From NCBI GenBank assembly GCA_027327915.1, contig DAHVWT010000012.1:1-37961 (forward strand): 37,961 nt of DNA, read 5' to 3'. Shown piece by piece: positions 17,019 through 24,234 of the stretch. The first letter of the stretch is position 1; the number at the start of each line of letters is the position of its first letter. Source of the DNA: Elusimicrobiota bacterium. Lineage in GTDB: Bacteria > Elusimicrobiota > Elusimicrobia > UBA1565 > UBA9628. The position numbers and the translations under genes are program-made. The notes under the pieces were generated by a model. The model was not told where the DNA came from. It did no database searches and saw only the letters and a program-made list of their open reading frames with translations.

Positions 17019-18008
17019 CTAAGAGGGAATGGGGGCCGGCGGTTGGGGATTGGCGACATGAGCGGGCCGGCGATGATAAACGAGGACGTCGAGAAGCCCC
17101 TCGGCCGCGAGAGCGGCCATCTTAGTTCTGGTTTCGACCGAGGCCGAGGCGATATGCGGGGCGAGGACCGCATTAGGCAGCTTCGAGAGCCCGGGAGCGA
17201 GACGCGGCTCTTTTTCGTAGACGTCGAGGCCGGCGCCGCCAAGCCGCCCCGATTGGAGCGCCCGAACCAGGGCCTTCTCGTCGACAAGGGGGCCGCGGGC
17301 CGTATTAATAAGGAAAGAGCCCGGCTTCATGATCGAAAGCTCCTTCTCTCCGATGAGATGCGCCCCGCCCGCCTCGAGAGCCGCATGAAGCGTGACGAAA
17401 TCCGAGCGCCGCAGGAGATCCGGGAAAGACGCAAAGGAAGCGCCGCTTTCGCGCTCGGCCACGGCATCAAGGCGGCGATGATCGTAATACAGGATGTTCA
17501 TCCCAAAGCCCTTCGCGCGGCGCGCGACCGCCCGGCCGATGCGGCCGAAGCCCACGATCCCCAGGGTCTTTCCATGCACGTCCGAGCCCAGGAGCATCGT
17601 GAGGCCCCAGGCTTTGTAGCGCCCGGCCCGCAGGAAGCGATCTCCTTCGACGACGCGGCGCGCGCAAGAGAGAAGAAGCGCCCAGGCAAAGTCGGCCGTG
17701 GTCTCGGTCAGCACTCCCGGGGTATGCGTGACGACGATGCCTCTCTCCGAACAGGCGCCGAGGTCGACATGGTCGAAACCCACGGAAACCGTCGAGACCG
17801 CCTTGAGGCCGGGCGCGCGCGACAAGAGCTCCGGGTCGACTTTCTCGGTCAGGAGGCAGAGAAGCCCTTCCTTGCCCGCGACTCGCTTCAGGAGCTCGCG
17901 ACGCGGGATCGCGGTCTCACGGTCGTAATAGTCGATCTCGCAATGCGGCTTCAGGAGCTCGAAGGCTTTCTCCGGAAGCCGCCGCGTGATCAGGATCTTG
18001 GGAGTCAT
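17019..18008 (-). CDS. D-isomer 2-hydroxyacid dehydrogenase (glyoxylate/hydroxypyruvate reductase-like)
   Basis: The 329-residue protein reduces a 2-oxoacid to a D-2-hydroxyacid with NAD(P)H. Motifs: nucleotide-binding GIVGFGRIGRAVARRAKGFG (150-169), catalytic Arg in NTARGPLVDE (R238), Glu in DVYEKEP (E267) and His in APHIASAS (H285). VSVGFDHVD (74-82) and MTPKILITRRLPEKAFELL at the start resemble glyoxylate/hydroxypyruvate reductases. I chose ATG 18008; an in-frame ATG at 18020 lies inside the hairpin repeat and adds only four residues. It probably heads the operon with glgP and the iron protein, and is divergent from the dihydrouridine synthase gene. Confidence 0.88.
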   Translation of the reverse strand: MTPKILITRRLPEKAFELLKPHCEIDYYDRETAIPRRELLKRVAGKEGLLCLLTEKVDPELLSRAPGLKAVSTVSVGFDHVDLGACSERGIVVTHTPGVLTETTADFAWALLLSCARRVVEGDRFLRAGRYKAWGLTMLLGSDVHGKTLGIVGFGRIGRAVARRAKGFGMNILYYDHRRLDAVAERESGASFASFPDLLRRSDFVTLHAALEAGGAHLIGEKELSIMKPGSFLINTARGPLVDEKALVRALQSGRLGGAGLDVYEKEPRLAPGLSKLPNAVLAPHIASASVETRTKMAALAAEGLLDVLVYHRRPAHVANPQPPAPIPS

Positions 18009-18011
18009 GGC

Positions 18012-18038
18012 GCCTGGCAAACTGAATGCCAGGCACCA
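18012..18038. repeat. Small palindrome with TGCCAGGCACC motif
   Basis: GCCTGGCA (18012-18019) and TGCCAGGC (18027-18034) form an 8-bp stem around a 7-base loop. The right arm continues as AACTGAATGCCAGGCACCA, almost the same as the motif that forms the inverted repeats at 21864 and 22413. It lies between the divergent start codons of the hydroxyacid dehydrogenase and dus genes and is probably a REP-type element. Confidence 0.6.
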
Positions 18039-18056
18039 TTATATTAAACTGTTCCA

Positions 18057-19064
18057 ATGGCGGGCCCGTTTCCTTCGCCGATCGTCCAGGCGCCCATGGT
18101 CGCCTGCACCGATCTGCCCTTCCGGCTGATCGCCCGCGAGCACGGGCTCTCCTTCGCCTTCGCCGAGATGGTCTCCGCCCAGGCCCTGGTCCGGAGAAAC
18201 CCCAAAACCCTCAAGATCCTCCAGACCTGCCCGGGGGACCGTCCCGTCGGCGCCCAGATCCTGGGCCGCGAGCCGGCGATGATGGCCGAGGCCGCCCGCA
18301 TCGTCGAGGAACTGGGCTTCGATCTTTTGGACATCAACCTGGGCTGCCCCGTGCGCAAGGTGATCGCCAACGGCGAGGGCGCGGCGATGCTGGGAAACCC
18401 CCGGGCGGCCGAATCGGTTTTTTCCGCCGTGCGCCGGGCGGTCAAAATTCCCGTCACGGTCAAGCTGCGCTCCGGGATCGACGATCCGGGCGGCGCGGAG
18501 GCCTTGACGATCGTCCGGATCGCGCAAGATCGCGGGCTTTCGGCGGCGACCATCCACGGACGAACGCAGAAACAGGGCTATGCCGGAGCCGCGGATTGGA
18601 GAATCATCGGCCGCGTGAAGTCCGCGGTCTCTCTCCCGATCTTTGGAAACGGCGACGTCGCCCCGGACTCCGATCTTTCCGCCCTGCGGGCTCATTCGGG
18701 CGTCGACGGGGTGATGGTCGGACGGGGCGCGCTCGGAAACCCGTGGATTTACGGACGGCTTGAGAGCTCCTGGAGGGGAAATTCGTATTTCCCCGTTCCC
18801 TCCGCGGTCGAACGCCTCAAGGCTCTTCTCAAGCATCTCGATCTCGAGATCGAATGGCAGGGCGAGCGCCAGGCGGCGCTCAACATGCGCCGGATCGTGG
18901 TCTGGTACACGGCGGGGCTTCCGGGCAACAAGCCGCTTCGCGCCGAGGTTTGCCGCACCATGGACTTGGGCCTTATCCGGCGCATGATCGAGGACTTCTT
19001 CGCGGCGCTTCCCTCCGATCTTCCCCCTCCCGCCGTGCCGCTGCTGTTGGCCGGAGAAGGCTAG
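18057..19064 (+). CDS. dus: tRNA-dihydrouridine synthase
   Basis: This 335-residue flavoenzyme reduces specific uridines in tRNA to dihydrouridine. It has the TIM-barrel Dus motifs PMVACTDLPFR (13-23), AEMVSAQAL (36-44), the active-site cysteine in DINLGCPVRKV (C97), TVKLRSG, IHGRTQKQGYAG and GNGDV, followed by VMVGRGALGNPWIY for FMN phosphate binding. Sequence type is nearest to bacterial DusB. It is a single gene between divergent and convergent neighbours; its TAG shares the palindrome CTAG with the stop of the convergent DUF1015 gene. Confidence 0.93.
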   Translation: MAGPFPSPIVQAPMVACTDLPFRLIAREHGLSFAFAEMVSAQALVRRNPKTLKILQTCPGDRPVGAQILGREPAMMAEAARIVEELGFDLLDINLGCPVRKVIANGEGAAMLGNPRAAESVFSAVRRAVKIPVTVKLRSGIDDPGGAEALTIVRIAQDRGLSAATIHGRTQKQGYAGAADWRIIGRVKSAVSLPIFGNGDVAPDSDLSALRAHSGVDGVMVGRGALGNPWIYGRLESSWRGNSYFPVPSAVERLKALLKHLDLEIEWQGERQAALNMRRIVVWYTAGLPGNKPLRAEVCRTMDLGLIRRMIEDFFAALPSDLPPPAVPLLLAGEG

Positions 19065-20227
19065 TCGAGCTCCCTGAAAAGTATCCCCGTCGGAATCTTG
19101 GGCGTGAAGTACGTTGATTTCTGCGGCAGGAGGCCGCTTCGAGCCGCGCGGAAAAGCCCCCGCAGGGTGGGGGGCTTGACGAAAACCGCGGAGCCGCCGA
19201 TTTCCTCGGCCATCGCGGCCGCCGCGGCGGGATCGTGAAGGTAGCGGACCGAGCTTGGCGACATGCCGCCCAAGAGCCGCCGGCCGACCCACTCGACCGA
19301 AAGCCGCGTGCGGCATCCCGACGCGGCTTTCGGGATCCCAAGATGGAACCCCTCGTCCCAGAGACCGAAGGCGTACGGGTTTTTCTCGACGCGCAGACGG
19401 GATAAAAGCGCTTTCAGGGAAGGCATCTCCTTGAGACGCGCGAGTCCGCGCGCCCGGCCTTGAAGAGAGCCGGCGACAACCCTGTGGGTCGCGAGGACGA
19501 CGAGGCTTTTTTGGCTCCCGGGATAGAGGCCCGCCAGGATGGACCGCGACGAGGCGGTCCGAGCCTCGGCGTGAAAGCGCTTCGCCGCCTCGAGCCGGTG
19601 ATGTCCGTCGGCGATGAAGGCCTTTTGGCGGGCGAGCAGGCGGCGCAGCCGCGAGGCGACGGAGCCATCGGGGAGACGCCAGAGCCTGAACTCCGCCTCG
19701 GACGCGGCATGGCTTTTGACGATCGGGGGGCTCTCCGCGCAGATCTTTTTCAAAAGCTTGAGAATGCGCCCCCGTGGATCCCGGCAAATGGCGAAAATGG
19801 GGCTCGTGTTGGCTCGCGCGGCCTCAAGGAGATGCAGGCGGTGAAGAACGGGAGTCTCGATCGTGCGTTCGTGGGGGATCAGCGCCCGGGCATCGCGGCC
19901 CGCGAAACCCAAGGCCGCGAACAACCCCAGGCGCCGGAGCCGTCGGCCGCCGCGGAAGAAATTTTCCTCCAGGACGTAAAAGCCCTCCCCGTCCTCCGCC
20001 GCGAGCGTCCCCCCCTCCCGCCAGCGACGCCAAACCCGGGCTGCGGTTGCGTAGGGCTTGGCGCTTTCCCCCTCGGGCAGTTCCAGGTGGACGGCGTTGA
20101 GCGGGTTTTCCCTGAGCCGGGACGCCTCCTCGGGCGTGATGGCGTCGTAGGGCGGGCAGAGGAAGCTCGCCAGGGCATCCGGAGGGCTTTTAAACCGTAT
20201 CGCTCTCATCGGATAAACGCCCGCCAT
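19061..20227 (-). CDS. DUF1015 family protein
   Basis: The 388-residue product matches the DUF1015 family, widespread in bacteria and archaea and of unknown biochemistry. Recognisable are VYPMRAIRF near the start (family form: v.PFrAlR), CPPYDAITPEEASRLRENP, NAVHLELPEG, and the central IADGHHRLEAAKRFHAE, whose DGHHR motif is the strongest signature. I chose the ATG at 20227 because GGGGAG precedes it and it keeps the VYPMRAIR motif; starts at 20251 and 20209 are possible. It follows the ABC ATPase stop by seven bases, so it is in the same operon as the exporter, though no functional link is known. Confidence 0.85.
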   Translation of the reverse strand: MAGVYPMRAIRFKSPPDALASFLCPPYDAITPEEASRLRENPLNAVHLELPEGESAKPYATAARVWRRWREGGTLAAEDGEGFYVLEENFFRGGRRLRRLGLFAALGFAGRDARALIPHERTIETPVLHRLHLLEAARANTSPIFAICRDPRGRILKLLKKICAESPPIVKSHAASEAEFRLWRLPDGSVASRLRRLLARQKAFIADGHHRLEAAKRFHAEARTASSRSILAGLYPGSQKSLVVLATHRVVAGSLQGRARGLARLKEMPSLKALLSRLRVEKNPYAFGLWDEGFHLGIPKAASGCRTRLSVEWVGRRLLGGMSPSSVRYLHDPAAAAAMAEEIGGSAVFVKPPTLRGLFRAARSGLLPQKSTYFTPKIPTGILFRELD

Positions 20228-20234
20228 GACTCCC

Positions 20235-20981
20235 CTAGCCGTCGACGCCATGGCGCTCGTAATACGCCTTGACGGCGGTCGCGGGCTTCGCCGCGTTGAC
20301 GAGACGCCCCCGGTCGAGCTCGATGACGCGGCTGCAGTACGCCTCGATGAGGGGAATCGCGTGGGAAGCGAGGACGATCGTCGTCCCCTGCTTGCGCAGC
20401 TCGATCATCTTGGCCGAGAAGCGCTCCGAGATCATCGCGTCTCCGGCGGTGACCATCTCGTCCATGAGGAGGATGTCGATCGGGGCGTGCAGCGCCGCCG
20501 AGACGATCACCCGCATCTGGTAGCCGGCCGAGAGCTGATTGAAGAGGGCATGGCGGTATTTGCCGAAGTCGCCGAACTCGACGATCTCGGCGGCCTTCTT
20601 CCTGACCATCGCCCGGGTCATCCCGAAGATGGTTCCTAAAAGATAGATGTTCTCCTCGACGGTGAGTTCCGGATAGACGGCCGAGCCGAGGCCCAGGAAG
20701 GAGCTGATCCTCCCGCGGATCTCGACCTTCCCCTCCGAGGGAGCCAGAAGGCCGGCCAGCACTTGAAGAAGCGTGGTTTTTCCCGCGCCATTGGGGCCGA
20801 TGACCCCGATCGCCTCCCCCCTCTTGACGGCGAAATCCACGTGGCGCAGCGCCCAGATCGGCTTCTCGTCGACGCGCGGCCAAAACCAATAGAGGACGCG
20901 GCGGGGAAACGTCCTCGACGATCTGGTTTGAAGATAATACCGCTTGCCCAGGTTGGAAGCTTGGATCGCGTATTCGGGCAT
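20235..20981 (-). CDS. wzt: Polysaccharide ABC exporter, ATP-binding subunit (Wzt/TagH-like)
   Basis: This 248-residue ATPase drives export of a lipid-linked polysaccharide or teichoic-acid-like polymer across the inner membrane. It has Walker A GPNGAGKTT (62-70), a divergent signature LSAGYQMRV (150-158) in place of LSGGQ, Walker B ILLMDE (170-175) and the H-loop LASHAI. The divergent signature and the N-terminal extension before WALRHVDF are typical of the Wzt/KpsT/TagH group. There is no C-terminal carbohydrate-binding domain as in long Wzt proteins, so export is probably not tied to a modified chain end. It follows the permease gene directly. Confidence 0.9.
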   Translation of the reverse strand: MPEYAIQASNLGKRYYLQTRSSRTFPRRVLYWFWPRVDEKPIWALRHVDFAVKRGEAIGVIGPNGAGKTTLLQVLAGLLAPSEGKVEIRGRISSFLGLGSAVYPELTVEENIYLLGTIFGMTRAMVRKKAAEIVEFGDFGKYRHALFNQLSAGYQMRVIVSAALHAPIDILLMDEMVTAGDAMISERFSAKMIELRKQGTTIVLASHAIPLIEAYCSRVIELDRGRLVNAAKPATAVKAYYERHGVDG

Positions 20982-20984
20982 GGG

Positions 20985-21749
20985 CTATGTCAGCACGTAG
21001 TCCGCCAGATGGGGCTCGTGTCTCTTGAAGTAAGCATAGCTCGCGGCGGAGAGCGCGGCGAAGAGCGCCAGGATGGCGAGGTAGTGGATGACGCCTAGGC
21101 CCTGGCCGTCGATGATCACGCGGCGCGACATGCCGATGATCGCGGCGACGGGGTTGAGGCGTATGAGCTCCCTCTTGCTCGGCTCAATGATCGCCAGCGG
21201 GTAAAAGACGGGGGTCAGGAACATTCCCATGGTGGTCAGGAGCCCCCAGATTCTGTCGAAATCGGAGAATCGAGCCCCCCAGACGGCGAGCAGGGGCGAG
21301 AACACGCCCAGCACAAGCACGGCTTCAAGAAGAAGGATCAACGGGATCAGAAACCATGTCGAATGAAACGGCGTCCCCAAAAAGATCAGGAAGGCGAACA
21401 TCACCAGCACCTCAAAAAGATGCGACACCAAGCCGCTCAAGCCGGCGGCAAAAACGAAGAGGTCCCTCGGCATCGGGAAATTCGTCAGAAGCGCGGTGCG
21501 GCGGCGAAGGCTCGTCAAGACGTACGATGTCGTGTTCTGGAAGAAATTGTAATGCACGATGCCGATGACCAGGAATGCTCCGTAGTTCGGCGTCTTCGGC
21601 CCCATCCATTTCGTGAAGAGTCCGTAAAAGACGATGAAAAGAAGGAGCGGCTGGAGCAGGGTCCACATAAAGCCGAATAGGTTCGACTGCTCGCGCAAAA
21701 GCCACTCGCAGCGGGCCATCTGGACGAGCCGGTCGATATAAAGCCTCAT
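20985..21749 (-). CDS. wzm: Polysaccharide ABC exporter, permease (Wzm/TagG-like)
   Basis: The 254-residue protein is an ABC-2 type permease with six hydrophobic helices, for example FMWTLLQPLLLFIVFYGLF, LFEVLVMFAFLIFLG, LIPLILLLEAVLVLGVFSPL and LGVIHYLAILALFAALSAA. FGFMWTLLQPLL, LRRRTALLTNFPMPRDLFV and SDFDRIWGLLTTMGMFLTPVFYP match the Wzm/TagG/KpsM family. I chose the ATG at 21749 (MRLYIDRLVQMARCEW), which gives the usual amphipathic N-terminus; an in-frame ATG at 21791 would add 14 residues and overlap promoter-like sequence. The ATPase gene follows after three bases. Confidence 0.88.
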   Translation of the reverse strand: MRLYIDRLVQMARCEWLLREQSNLFGFMWTLLQPLLLFIVFYGLFTKWMGPKTPNYGAFLVIGIVHYNFFQNTTSYVLTSLRRRTALLTNFPMPRDLFVFAAGLSGLVSHLFEVLVMFAFLIFLGTPFHSTWFLIPLILLLEAVLVLGVFSPLLAVWGARFSDFDRIWGLLTTMGMFLTPVFYPLAIIEPSKRELIRLNPVAAIIGMSRRVIIDGQGLGVIHYLAILALFAALSAASYAYFKRHEPHLADYVLT

Positions 21750-21790
21750 CGCGCGCGCCCGGATTATATCATTATCGCCCGTCGCTCCCA

Positions 21791-21846
21791 TAATAGCAAA
21801 ATATGATAATAAATAGTATTATATAGTAAAATAAGATAAATAACAA
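21791..21846. other. Very AT-rich tract beside the partition locus
   Basis: About 56 bases with almost no G or C in an otherwise GC-rich window, 55 bases from a parS site. It contains the likely promoter of the exporter operon. It could also act as an unwinding element, but I see no TTATCCACA-type DnaA boxes nearby. Confidence 0.5.
21818..21846 (-). promoter_or_regulatory. Promoter of the ABC exporter operon
   Basis: On the minus strand: -35 TTGTTA (21846-21841), 17-base spacer, perfect -10 TATAAT (21823-21818). The expected transcript start is near 21811, giving a leader of about 60 bases to the ATG at 21749. A second TATAAT at 21768-21763 lacks a convincing -35. Confidence 0.5.
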
Positions 21847-21863
21847 CGTCGACGCCAAGACGA

Positions 21864-21881
21864 TGCCTGGCATTAAGTTTT
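21864..21881. repeat. Left 18-bp inverted repeat
   Basis: TGCCTGGCATTAAGTTTT, the perfect complement of 22413-22430. The pair frames 567 bases that include one parS site and a decayed ORF. Confidence 0.8.
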
Positions 21882-21900
21882 GCCGTCACGCGTCATGCCA

Positions 21901-21916
21901 TGTTTCACGTGAAACA
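21901..21916. promoter_or_regulatory. parS: parS site, copy 1
   Basis: TGTTTCACGTGAAACA, a perfect 16-bp palindrome identical to the consensus chromosomal parS bound by ParB. Eleven bases downstream is an ATG (21928), exactly as at copy 2 before parA. The surrounding 38 or so bases (ATG-TTTCAC through ATCAATGGC) are almost the same at both sites, so this is a duplication of the parA leader. Confidence 0.95.
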
Positions 21917-21927
21917 ATTCTCCATCA

Positions 21928-22187
21928 ATGGCCAAGAAAATTAGCCCAAAGCGCGATGTGGCGCCAACCCCGGGCCTTGCGGTCCACGCCGACGAAGTTT
22001 TTTCTCGTTGGATGCGCCCGCAAGAAACCCTGGCGCAGTTTGGCGATCTCGATGCGAAGGGCCGCCCGAGAGAGCGCGTTTTTTAGAGGTGCTGATTGAG
22101 CCGCAGAAGCTCGTCTGGGGCGTCTCGGTCCGGTTGCTAAGGTCTTGGCGTCGCCAAGTGAACAAACATAACAGCATTATTCTGTGA
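21928..22187 (+). pseudogene. Decayed small ORF with duplicated parA leader
   Basis: An ORF of 52 codons starts MAKKISPKRDVAPTPG at 21928 and stops at 22086. Skipping one base in the T6 run near 22079-22084 continues as RFLEVLIEPQKLVWGVSVRL to a stop at 22187, giving about 84 residues. The start region copies that of parA (parS, eleven bases, ATCAATGGC), but the protein is not ParA-like and I do not recognise it. Decay after a duplication or insertion is the simplest reading; a chance ORF cannot be ruled out. Confidence 0.35.
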
Positions 22188-22254
22188 TGTCCGACGAAGT
22201 TGGGTTAAGGCGCCAGTCGATGGACGGGTCAACCGGCGTATAAAAACTCGCAAT

Positions 22255-22320
22255 TAACGGGCCCTATCGGCTGAAAATCAACCATAACGGGCCCTGACGG
22301 GTTGACGGGTATTAACGGGA
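22255..22320. repeat. Spaced TAACGGGCCCT repeats
   Basis: TAACGGGCCCT occurs at 22255-22265 and again at 22285-22295, exactly 30 bases apart (about three helical turns), with a related TTAACGGGA at 22312-22320 and GACGGGT elements around. Helical phasing suggests a protein-binding array. No gene is visible in this stretch. Confidence 0.45.
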
Positions 22321-22412
22321 GCAATCAGCTTTGGCATCGCTGGGAAGTGATGTTATAGTTCGACGCTTATCAAAACTACGTCGATCTGTATCCTGATACC
22401 ATTTGGTCAATG

Positions 22413-22432
22413 AAAACTTAATGCCAGGCACC
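22413..22432. repeat. Right 18-bp inverted repeat
   Basis: AAAACTTAATGCCAGGCA (22413-22430) followed by CC; perfect complement of 21864-21881 and near-identical to the motif at 18020-18037. Confidence 0.8.
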
Positions 22433-22441
22433 GACTCACTC

Positions 22442-22470
22442 TTGACACAATGCGGCAATGTTCGTAATAT
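22442..22470 (+). promoter_or_regulatory. parAB promoter
   Basis: -35 TTGACA (22442-22447, consensus), 17-base spacer, -10 TAATAT (22465-22470). The predicted start near 22477 puts parS copy 2 inside the leader, 22 or so bases downstream, so ParB bound there could repress its own operon. Confidence 0.6.
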
Positions 22471-22498
22471 GTCCTTCTGGTCTTCGCCCGTCATAGCA

Positions 22499-22514
22499 TG
22501 TTTCACGTGAAACA
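22499..22514. promoter_or_regulatory. parS: parS site, copy 2, in the parA leader
   Basis: TGTTTCACGTGAAACA, identical to copy 1 and to the consensus ParB site. It lies between the parAB promoter and the parA ATG (11 bases before the start), replacing any Shine-Dalgarno. Confidence 0.95.
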
Positions 22515-22525
22515 ATCCCTCATCA

Positions 22526-23368
22526 ATGGCTGAGATTATTGCCGTATCCAATCAAAAAGGTGGGGTTGGGAAAACGACGACGGCCGTCAATCTATCGGCG
22601 GCCATGGCCATTTTGGGACACAAATCATTGCTTATTGACATGGACCCGCAGGGGAATGCCACTTCCGCCGCCGGCATTGATAAAAGAATTGTTTTTCCAA
22701 GCATATATAATGTCCTCGTTGATCTTGCCGCCATCGAAACGGCCGTCAATAGTACCGATATTCCAGGATATTCCGTCATAGGCGCCGGAAACGACCTTGT
22801 CGGGGCCGAGTCCGAGCTGGCCTCCGCCGTGGCCAAGGAAAGCCGTCTTCGCGGGGCCATTGCGGCCATCAGGGATAAGTTTGACATTATATTCATTGAC
22901 TGCCCTCCGTCTCTTGGCGTCCTCACGCTCAACGCTCTCAATGCTTGCAGTCGCGTCCTTATTCCTATTCAATCGGAATACTATGCCATGGAGGGCGTGG
23001 CCCAGCTCATGGAGACGATCAATCGCGTCAAAAAGGCGTGGAACCCATCCATCGAAATCGACGGCATCTTGACCATGTACGACCCAAGAATCGTCCTGGC
23101 CAATCAGGTCCGCGGCGAATTATCAAAATTCCTGGGACAGCGGCTTTTTTCAACCCTCGTTCCGCGCAATGTGCGAATCGCCGAGGCGCCGAGCTTTGGA
23201 AAAAGCATTTTCAGCTACGATAAGAATTCTCGAGGCGCCATCGCCTATCTGGAACTTGCCCGTGAAATGGCCGCCAGACTCGGGATGCCCTCTGGCAAGA
23301 ATGAATCAACAGCGCAAGCGTCTCAAGAACCCATGCCGCCGGCGGCCGCCAAGGAGACCATGCTATGA
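22526..23368 (+). CDS. parA: Chromosome-partitioning ATPase ParA (Soj)
   Basis: This 280-residue ATPase binds DNA in its ATP form and moves ParB-parS complexes to segregate the origin region. It shows the deviant Walker A KGGVGKTTTAVNLS (11-24), LLIDMDPQGNAT (A-prime), IIFIDCPPSLGVLTLNAL (Walker B) and IPIQSEYYAMEGV. A Pro/Ala/Gln-rich tail follows residue 258. The ATG lies 11 bases after a parS site and there is no Shine-Dalgarno. The stop overlaps parB by 4 bp. Base composition is visibly less GC-rich than in the surrounding operons. Confidence 0.95.
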   Translation: MAEIIAVSNQKGGVGKTTTAVNLSAAMAILGHKSLLIDMDPQGNATSAAGIDKRIVFPSIYNVLVDLAAIETAVNSTDIPGYSVIGAGNDLVGAESELASAVAKESRLRGAIAAIRDKFDIIFIDCPPSLGVLTLNALNACSRVLIPIQSEYYAMEGVAQLMETINRVKKAWNPSIEIDGILTMYDPRIVLANQVRGELSKFLGQRLFSTLVPRNVRIAEAPSFGKSIFSYDKNSRGAIAYLELAREMAARLGMPSGKNESTAQASQEPMPPAAAKETML

Positions 23369-24234
23369 GAAAGGCTTTAGGAAAGGGACTGTCGATGCTC
23401 ATTCCCGACGAGTCAGAGGGTGCCCGGACGACAGCGGAAGGGGGCGCCAAGAGGATCGCCGTCCCCATCGACAAGATCCGTCCCAATCGTCTTCAGCCCC
23501 GCAAATATTTCGATCCTGAAAAGTTGGCCGCTCTGGCCGCTTCCATCAAAAAGCACGGCATCGCCCAGCCGCTTTTGGTCGCCAAGGACGGCGTGGATGA
23601 CCGTTATGAACTGATCGCCGGGGAAAGGCGGCTGCGCGCGGCAGAGCTCGCCGGTCTCAAAGAAGTGGATGTCGTCGTTCGCGAGTCGCCCCATGATGAA
23701 GAACGCCTGGGTCTCGCGATGATCGAAAACCTGCAGCGCGACGACCTCAACCCCATTGAAGAGGCTCATGGCTACCTGAAACTCGTGGAGGATTACAAGT
23801 ATACGCAGGCCCAAGTCGCCGAGCTTGCCGGTAAGTCTCGGTCAGCCATCGCCAACATCATCCGTCTTCTTGACCTTCCCGACGAAATGCAGTTCGCCAT
23901 GCAAGAGGGCAAGATTAGCGAAGGTCATGGACGAGCCCTTCTCATGATCAAGGACCCCGTCGAACGAAAAAAGCTTTTCACCAAGATGCTCGACGATTCG
24001 CTTTCCGTGAGAGCCTCCGAGTCATTGGCCAACGAAAGAAATACGGCATTGCGATCAAGAAATTCCTTGGCAAAGTCTCCGGATATTCGTGATCTTGAAT
24101 CTCGACTCATGAGAATATTTGGAACAAAGGTTGAAATAAATGTAGCAAAATTAAACAAAAAAGGATTTATTTCAATACATTTTTATTCAATAGAAGAATT
24201 TGAAAAAGTCGTAAATTTATTAAATAAATGTTAG
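23365..24234 (+). CDS. parB: Chromosome-partitioning protein ParB (Spo0J)
   Basis: The 289-residue protein binds parS and slides as a CTP-dependent clamp. It begins KALGKGLSMLIP, the ParA-stimulating N-terminus, then has the CTP-binding motif GERRLRAAE, the ENLQRDDLNPIEEA motif, and a helix-turn-helix TQAQVAELAGKSRSAIANII for parS recognition. The C-terminal dimerisation domain ends VEINVAKLNKKGFISIHF and is encoded by strikingly AT-rich DNA (last 150 or so bases). The ATG overlaps the parA stop; the stop overlaps the next gene's ATG. Confidence 0.95.
   Translation: MRKALGKGLSMLIPDESEGARTTAEGGAKRIAVPIDKIRPNRLQPRKYFDPEKLAALAASIKKHGIAQPLLVAKDGVDDRYELIAGERRLRAAELAGLKEVDVVVRESPHDEERLGLAMIENLQRDDLNPIEEAHGYLKLVEDYKYTQAQVAELAGKSRSAIANIIRLLDLPDEMQFAMQEGKISEGHGRALLMIKDPVERKKLFTKMLDDSLSVRASESLANERNTALRSRNSLAKSPDIRDLESRLMRIFGTKVEINVAKLNKKGFISIHFYSIEEFEKVVNLLNKC

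Noticed and set aside
21941-22177. Minus-strand ORF of 78 codons in the parS1 interval
   Set aside because: Starts and composition are unconvincing, and the plus-strand frame has the duplicated parA leader. Neither strand is certain, but this one has no supporting signal.
21780-22525. Replication origin (oriC)
   Set aside because: There are parS sites, an AT-rich tract and parAB, but no perfect TTATCCACA-type boxes and no dnaA, dnaN, mnmG or rsmG genes, so an origin cannot be claimed.
22312-22551. Small minus-strand ORF upstream of parA
   Set aside because: It crosses the parAB promoter, parS and the parA start on the opposite strand and has no recognisable protein features.
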